A stretch of DNA of 33,744 nt. Origin: Clostridiales bacterium GWE2_32_10. GTDB lineage: Bacteria > Bacillota > Clostridia > Lachnospirales > UBA12420. This document shows positions 31,557-33,744 of the stretch, in pieces. The DNA is taken from NCBI GenBank assembly GCA_001797255.1, contig MGOW01000083.1, forward strand, positions 1 to 33,744. The letters run 5' to 3'. The notes below the pieces were generated by a model. It searched no databases, was not told the DNA's origin, and worked only from the letters and a program-made list of their open reading frames with translations. The stretch's first letter is position 1; each line of letters opens with the position of its first letter. The translations under genes and the position numbers were made by a program.

Positions 31557-31787
31557 ATGGATAAAGTTGTTATAAATGTTTTAGGAATGTCTTGTAGTCA
31601 CTGTGAAAATAGTGTTAATGAGGCTATTTCAGAGCTAGATGGTGTAGAGGATGTAAGAGCGAGTGCTGTTGATAAAAATGTTGTGGTTGAATATGATTCA
31701 TCTAAAGTATCAAATAAAGATATAAAAAATGTTATCATAGATTTAGGATATGAAATAATAGAAGAAAAGAGTGTTTACGAACAATAG
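31557..31787 (+). CDS. copZ: Heavy-metal-associated domain protein, CopZ-like copper chaperone
   Basis: A 76-residue protein consisting of one HMA domain. The metal motif MSCSHC has Cys13 and Cys16, and the usual ferredoxin-like pattern GVEDVRASAVDKNVVVEYD and LGYEIIEE follows. Such proteins carry Cu(I) to CopA ATPases or to repressors. AAGGGGAGAG lies upstream. No copA or csoR gene is next to it; a terminator follows at once, so it is a single-gene unit. Confidence 0.9.
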   Translation: MDKVVINVLGMSCSHCENSVNEAISELDGVEDVRASAVDKNVVVEYDSSKVSNKDIKNVIIDLGYEIIEEKSVYEQ

Positions 31788-31800
31788 TCTGCTTCAAAAT

Positions 31801-31839
31801 AAAAGATGACTCCTGTAATTAAAGGAAGTCATCTTTTTT
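31801..31839 (+). terminator. Terminator after the copper chaperone gene
   Basis: AAAAGATGACTTCC-type arms (AAAAGATGACTCC and GGAAGTCATCTTTT) pair around TGTAATTAAA and are followed by TT. Confidence 0.88.
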
Positions 31840-31888
31840 GTATCTTCGAGGTAATTTACCTATAAAAAGTTATTTTAGTAAATTTCAC

Positions 31889-31917
31889 TTGACAATTATA
31901 TTTATAAAGTGTAAAAT
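31889..31917 (+). promoter_or_regulatory. Sigma-A promoter of the chemotaxis receptor gene
   Basis: TTGACA and TAAAAT are separated by 17 bases, 35 bases before the start codon. Confidence 0.7.
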
Positions 31918-31951
31918 TAGAAAAATGTAAAAAAATAAGAGGAGGCGCAGT

Positions 31952-33670
31952 ATGAGAAAAAATACTACGATTAAAAATAAAATTTTGTTTATTGGAATAT
32001 TGCCGATAATATTTTTTGTGGTATTAGTTTTTGCATATATAATTCCTAGTATACAAAATGATATTTATTCTGAAAAGAAGGATCAGCTTGTAAAAATGAT
32101 CGATATTGGTATGTCTGCATTTGAACATTATTATGAGCTAGAAAAATCGGGGGAAATGACACGTGAGGAAGCACAAAAAAATGCTCTTCAGACAATACAG
32201 TTTTTTAGATATGGGGCAGATAGAAAAGATTATTTCTGGATTAATGATTTTAATGAAAAAATGATAATGCACCCATTTAAACCACAACTAAATAATACAG
32301 ATATTTCTAATATTGAAGATGAAAAAGGCAAAAAATTATTTGTAGAAATGGTAGATGTGTGTAAGAAAAATGGTAGTGGATTTGTAGAATATTATTGGCA
32401 GTATTATGACGATACTACTAGGGCAGAACCAAAACTTTCATATGTCACTACATTTAAAGAATGGAACTGGATAATAGGGACAGGGATATACATAAATGAT
32501 CTTGATAGCATTTTATTTAACAAATTAATGACTATGCTTGGAATAATACTAATATTTACACTGATTAGTTTGCTTATAACATTAAAATGTACAAAAACAA
32601 TATCTAAAAATATTAATAAACTGTTTGAATGTATAGATAATCTTGGAAAGGGAAATTTTAATGCAGAGGTAAATATAAATACAAATGATGATTTGAAAGT
32701 AATGGGTAATAAACTAAATACGATGATAGGCAATATAAAACTACTTATAGGGCATGTAAAAACTTCTACTGTAGCAATCTTAGAATCATCTGATAAGCTA
32801 ACAGATACCATGATTGAGACTAAAGGATCTATTAATCAAATTTCAAAGGCCACTCAACATGTTGCTGACGGTGCAATAAAACAATCAGAGGATATAAATA
32901 TTAGTATGCAAAAAATGAATCAGCTAGATGAAAACGTTAGAAACGTTTTAACTGCAACTGATATTTTAGATGATGTATCTAATAAAACCGAAAGTCTGAA
33001 GGAAAAAGGGCTAGGAATAATAAATGTATTAGATGATAAAAACAAAGAGAATAATGAGGCAGTTAGTTTAGTTTTTAACAGTATACAAGACTCTACAAAT
33101 GCTACAAAACAAATAGAAACTATAACAAAAACAATAGAGCAAATATCAGAACAAACAAACTTACTTGCACTTAATGCAGCAATTGAAGCAGCACGAGCAG
33201 GAGAATATGGAAAAGGTTTTGCTGTTGTCGCTGAAGAAATCAGGAAGCTGTCTGAGCAATCAACAACTTCGACTAATGACATCAAAGGGCTTATAAACAA
33301 CATCCAGAAATACTCGAATTATGCGGTAGAATCAATGACTAAGGCTCAACATGCGGTTGAAGAACAAAACTTTTCAGTAAGAGAAACGAATGATCTTTTT
33401 AAAGAGCTTTCTGAAAATATTGTTAAAATGATTGATAATATAAGGAAAATAAAGGAATACAGTTTAACTATAAGTGATAATACTGGTTCAATAAGGACAT
33501 TCAACCAAAAAATTGCCGTTGAGGCTCAGAATAGTGTAGCTGCCACTGAACAAACAGCAGCAATTACACAAGAACAGCTAAGTTCGATGGAAGTTATAAA
33601 TTCTTATTTTACAAAAATGCAAGATTTAATATTACAGCTAGATGAGGATTTAAAGAAATTTAAATTTTAA
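31952..33670 (+). CDS. Methyl-accepting chemotaxis protein with single Cache sensor domain
   Basis: A 572-residue receptor. Membrane segment 1 (about 10-32) is followed by an extracellular sCache_2-type domain (about 35-180), with the typical [20 protein letters not shown] and [11 protein letters not shown]. Membrane segment 2 (about 188-212) and a HAMP region (about 212-264) follow. The long coiled-coil signalling domain has its hairpin tip at [19 protein letters not shown] (about 400-420). GAGGAGG lies upstream. sCache_2 domains often sense small organic acids; the ligand here cannot be told. It is transcribed alone. Confidence 0.95.
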   Translation: MRKNTTIKNKILFIGILPIIFFVVLVFAYIIPSIQNDIYSEKKDQLVKMIDIGMSAFEHYYELEKSGEMTREEAQKNALQTIQFFRYGADRKDYFWINDFNEKMIMHPFKPQLNNTDISNIEDEKGKKLFVEMVDVCKKNGSGFVEYYWQYYDDTTRAEPKLSYVTTFKEWNWIIGTGIYINDLDSILFNKLMTMLGIILIFTLISLLITLKCTKTISKNINKLFECIDNLGKGNFNAEVNINTNDDLKVMGNKLNTMIGNIKLLIGHVKTSTVAILESSDKLTDTMIETKGSINQISKATQHVADGAIKQSEDINISMQKMNQLDENVRNVLTATDILDDVSNKTESLKEKGLGIINVLDDKNKENNEAVSLVFNSIQDSTNATKQIETITKTIEQISEQTNLLALNAAIEAARAGEYGKGFAVVAEEIRKLSEQSTTSTNDIKGLINNIQKYSNYAVESMTKAQHAVEEQNFSVRETNDLFKELSENIVKMIDNIRKIKEYSLTISDNTGSIRTFNQKIAVEAQNSVAATEQTAAITQEQLSSMEVINSYFTKMQDLILQLDEDLKKFKF

Positions 33671-33701
33671 AGGATAAAGAAAAAAACTAATCGGGGTCAG
33701 G

Positions 33702-33744
33702 CTTGACAATTAGACATTTGGATTCCAAATGTCTAATTGTCAAG
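33702..33744. repeat. Perfect 43-base palindrome at the right edge (REP/RAYT-like)
   Basis: Two arms of 21 bases (CTTGACAATTAGACATTTGG plus A, and its complement) surround a single central T. The left arm is preceded by GGGGTCAGG, so the palindrome probably continues past the window end with CCTGACCCC. GGGGTCAGG..CTTG is a familiar end of REP-like palindromes next to REP-associated tyrosine transposases. No gene follows within the window. Confidence 0.7.

Overview
The window is low-GC DNA with a Clostridia character. Supporting signs are AT-rich intergenic DNA, strong Shine-Dalgarno sites with several TTG/GTG starts, three SLH (S-layer anchored) proteins, sporulation genes (GerW/YtfJ and an H-type SASP domain), motility genes (a FlgJ-like rod-binding protein and a methyl-accepting chemotaxis protein) and a DapF for meso-DAP peptidoglycan. 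I read it as a chromosomal segment of a motile, S-layered, endospore-forming member of the Firmicutes; the genus cannot be fixed from sequence alone. All recognised genes except one PH-domain protein lie on the + strand.

Layout. Positions 1-3,070 are accessory DNA: the 3' end of a PD-(D/E)XK/AAA-type gene; a prepilin-like protein with a C-terminal DUF6273/C-type-lectin-like domain that carries a candidate hypervariable segment; a MNT nucleotidyltransferase beside a decayed HEPN gene; and a 169-bp MITE-like element with an 8-bp target duplication. Positions 3,200-13,170 hold cell-surface genes: an unknown secreted protein, a giant SLH subtilase, a PH-domain protein, a DUF116 protein and an SLH zinc protease. 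Positions 13,195-14,058 hold smpB and the tmRNA gene, which overlap, followed by a terminator. A repeat, an orphan phage-type holin and a third SLH protein (14,748-16,790) come next.

Positions 16,870-20,694 are the most interesting block. Six tightly packed genes (HEPN, MNT, XpaC-like, TelA, an unknown protein, TerD-like) follow one good promoter. They join a toxin-antitoxin-like pair to a TelA/TerD stress module. The block ends against a fragment of an IS110 transposase and a palindromic repeat.

Positions 21,395-33,670 are mostly housekeeping: dapF, flgJ-like, ytfI/ytfJ, ruvA (without ruvB), a D-Ala-D-Ala carboxypeptidase, rpmE, prmC, prfA, VanW, mnmH, an SspH-PPOX fusion, a CopZ-like chaperone and a chemotaxis receptor. 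The right edge cuts a long perfect palindrome that resembles a REP/RAYT element.

Main observations: (1) a prepilin/DUF6273 protein with the NNY-codon signature expected of a diversity-generating-retroelement variable region; (2) the six-gene HEPN-MNT-XpaC-TelA-unknown-TerD operon; (3) an H-type spore protein fused to a flavin split-barrel domain; (4) overlap of smpB with ssrA; (5) several small mobile-element relics.
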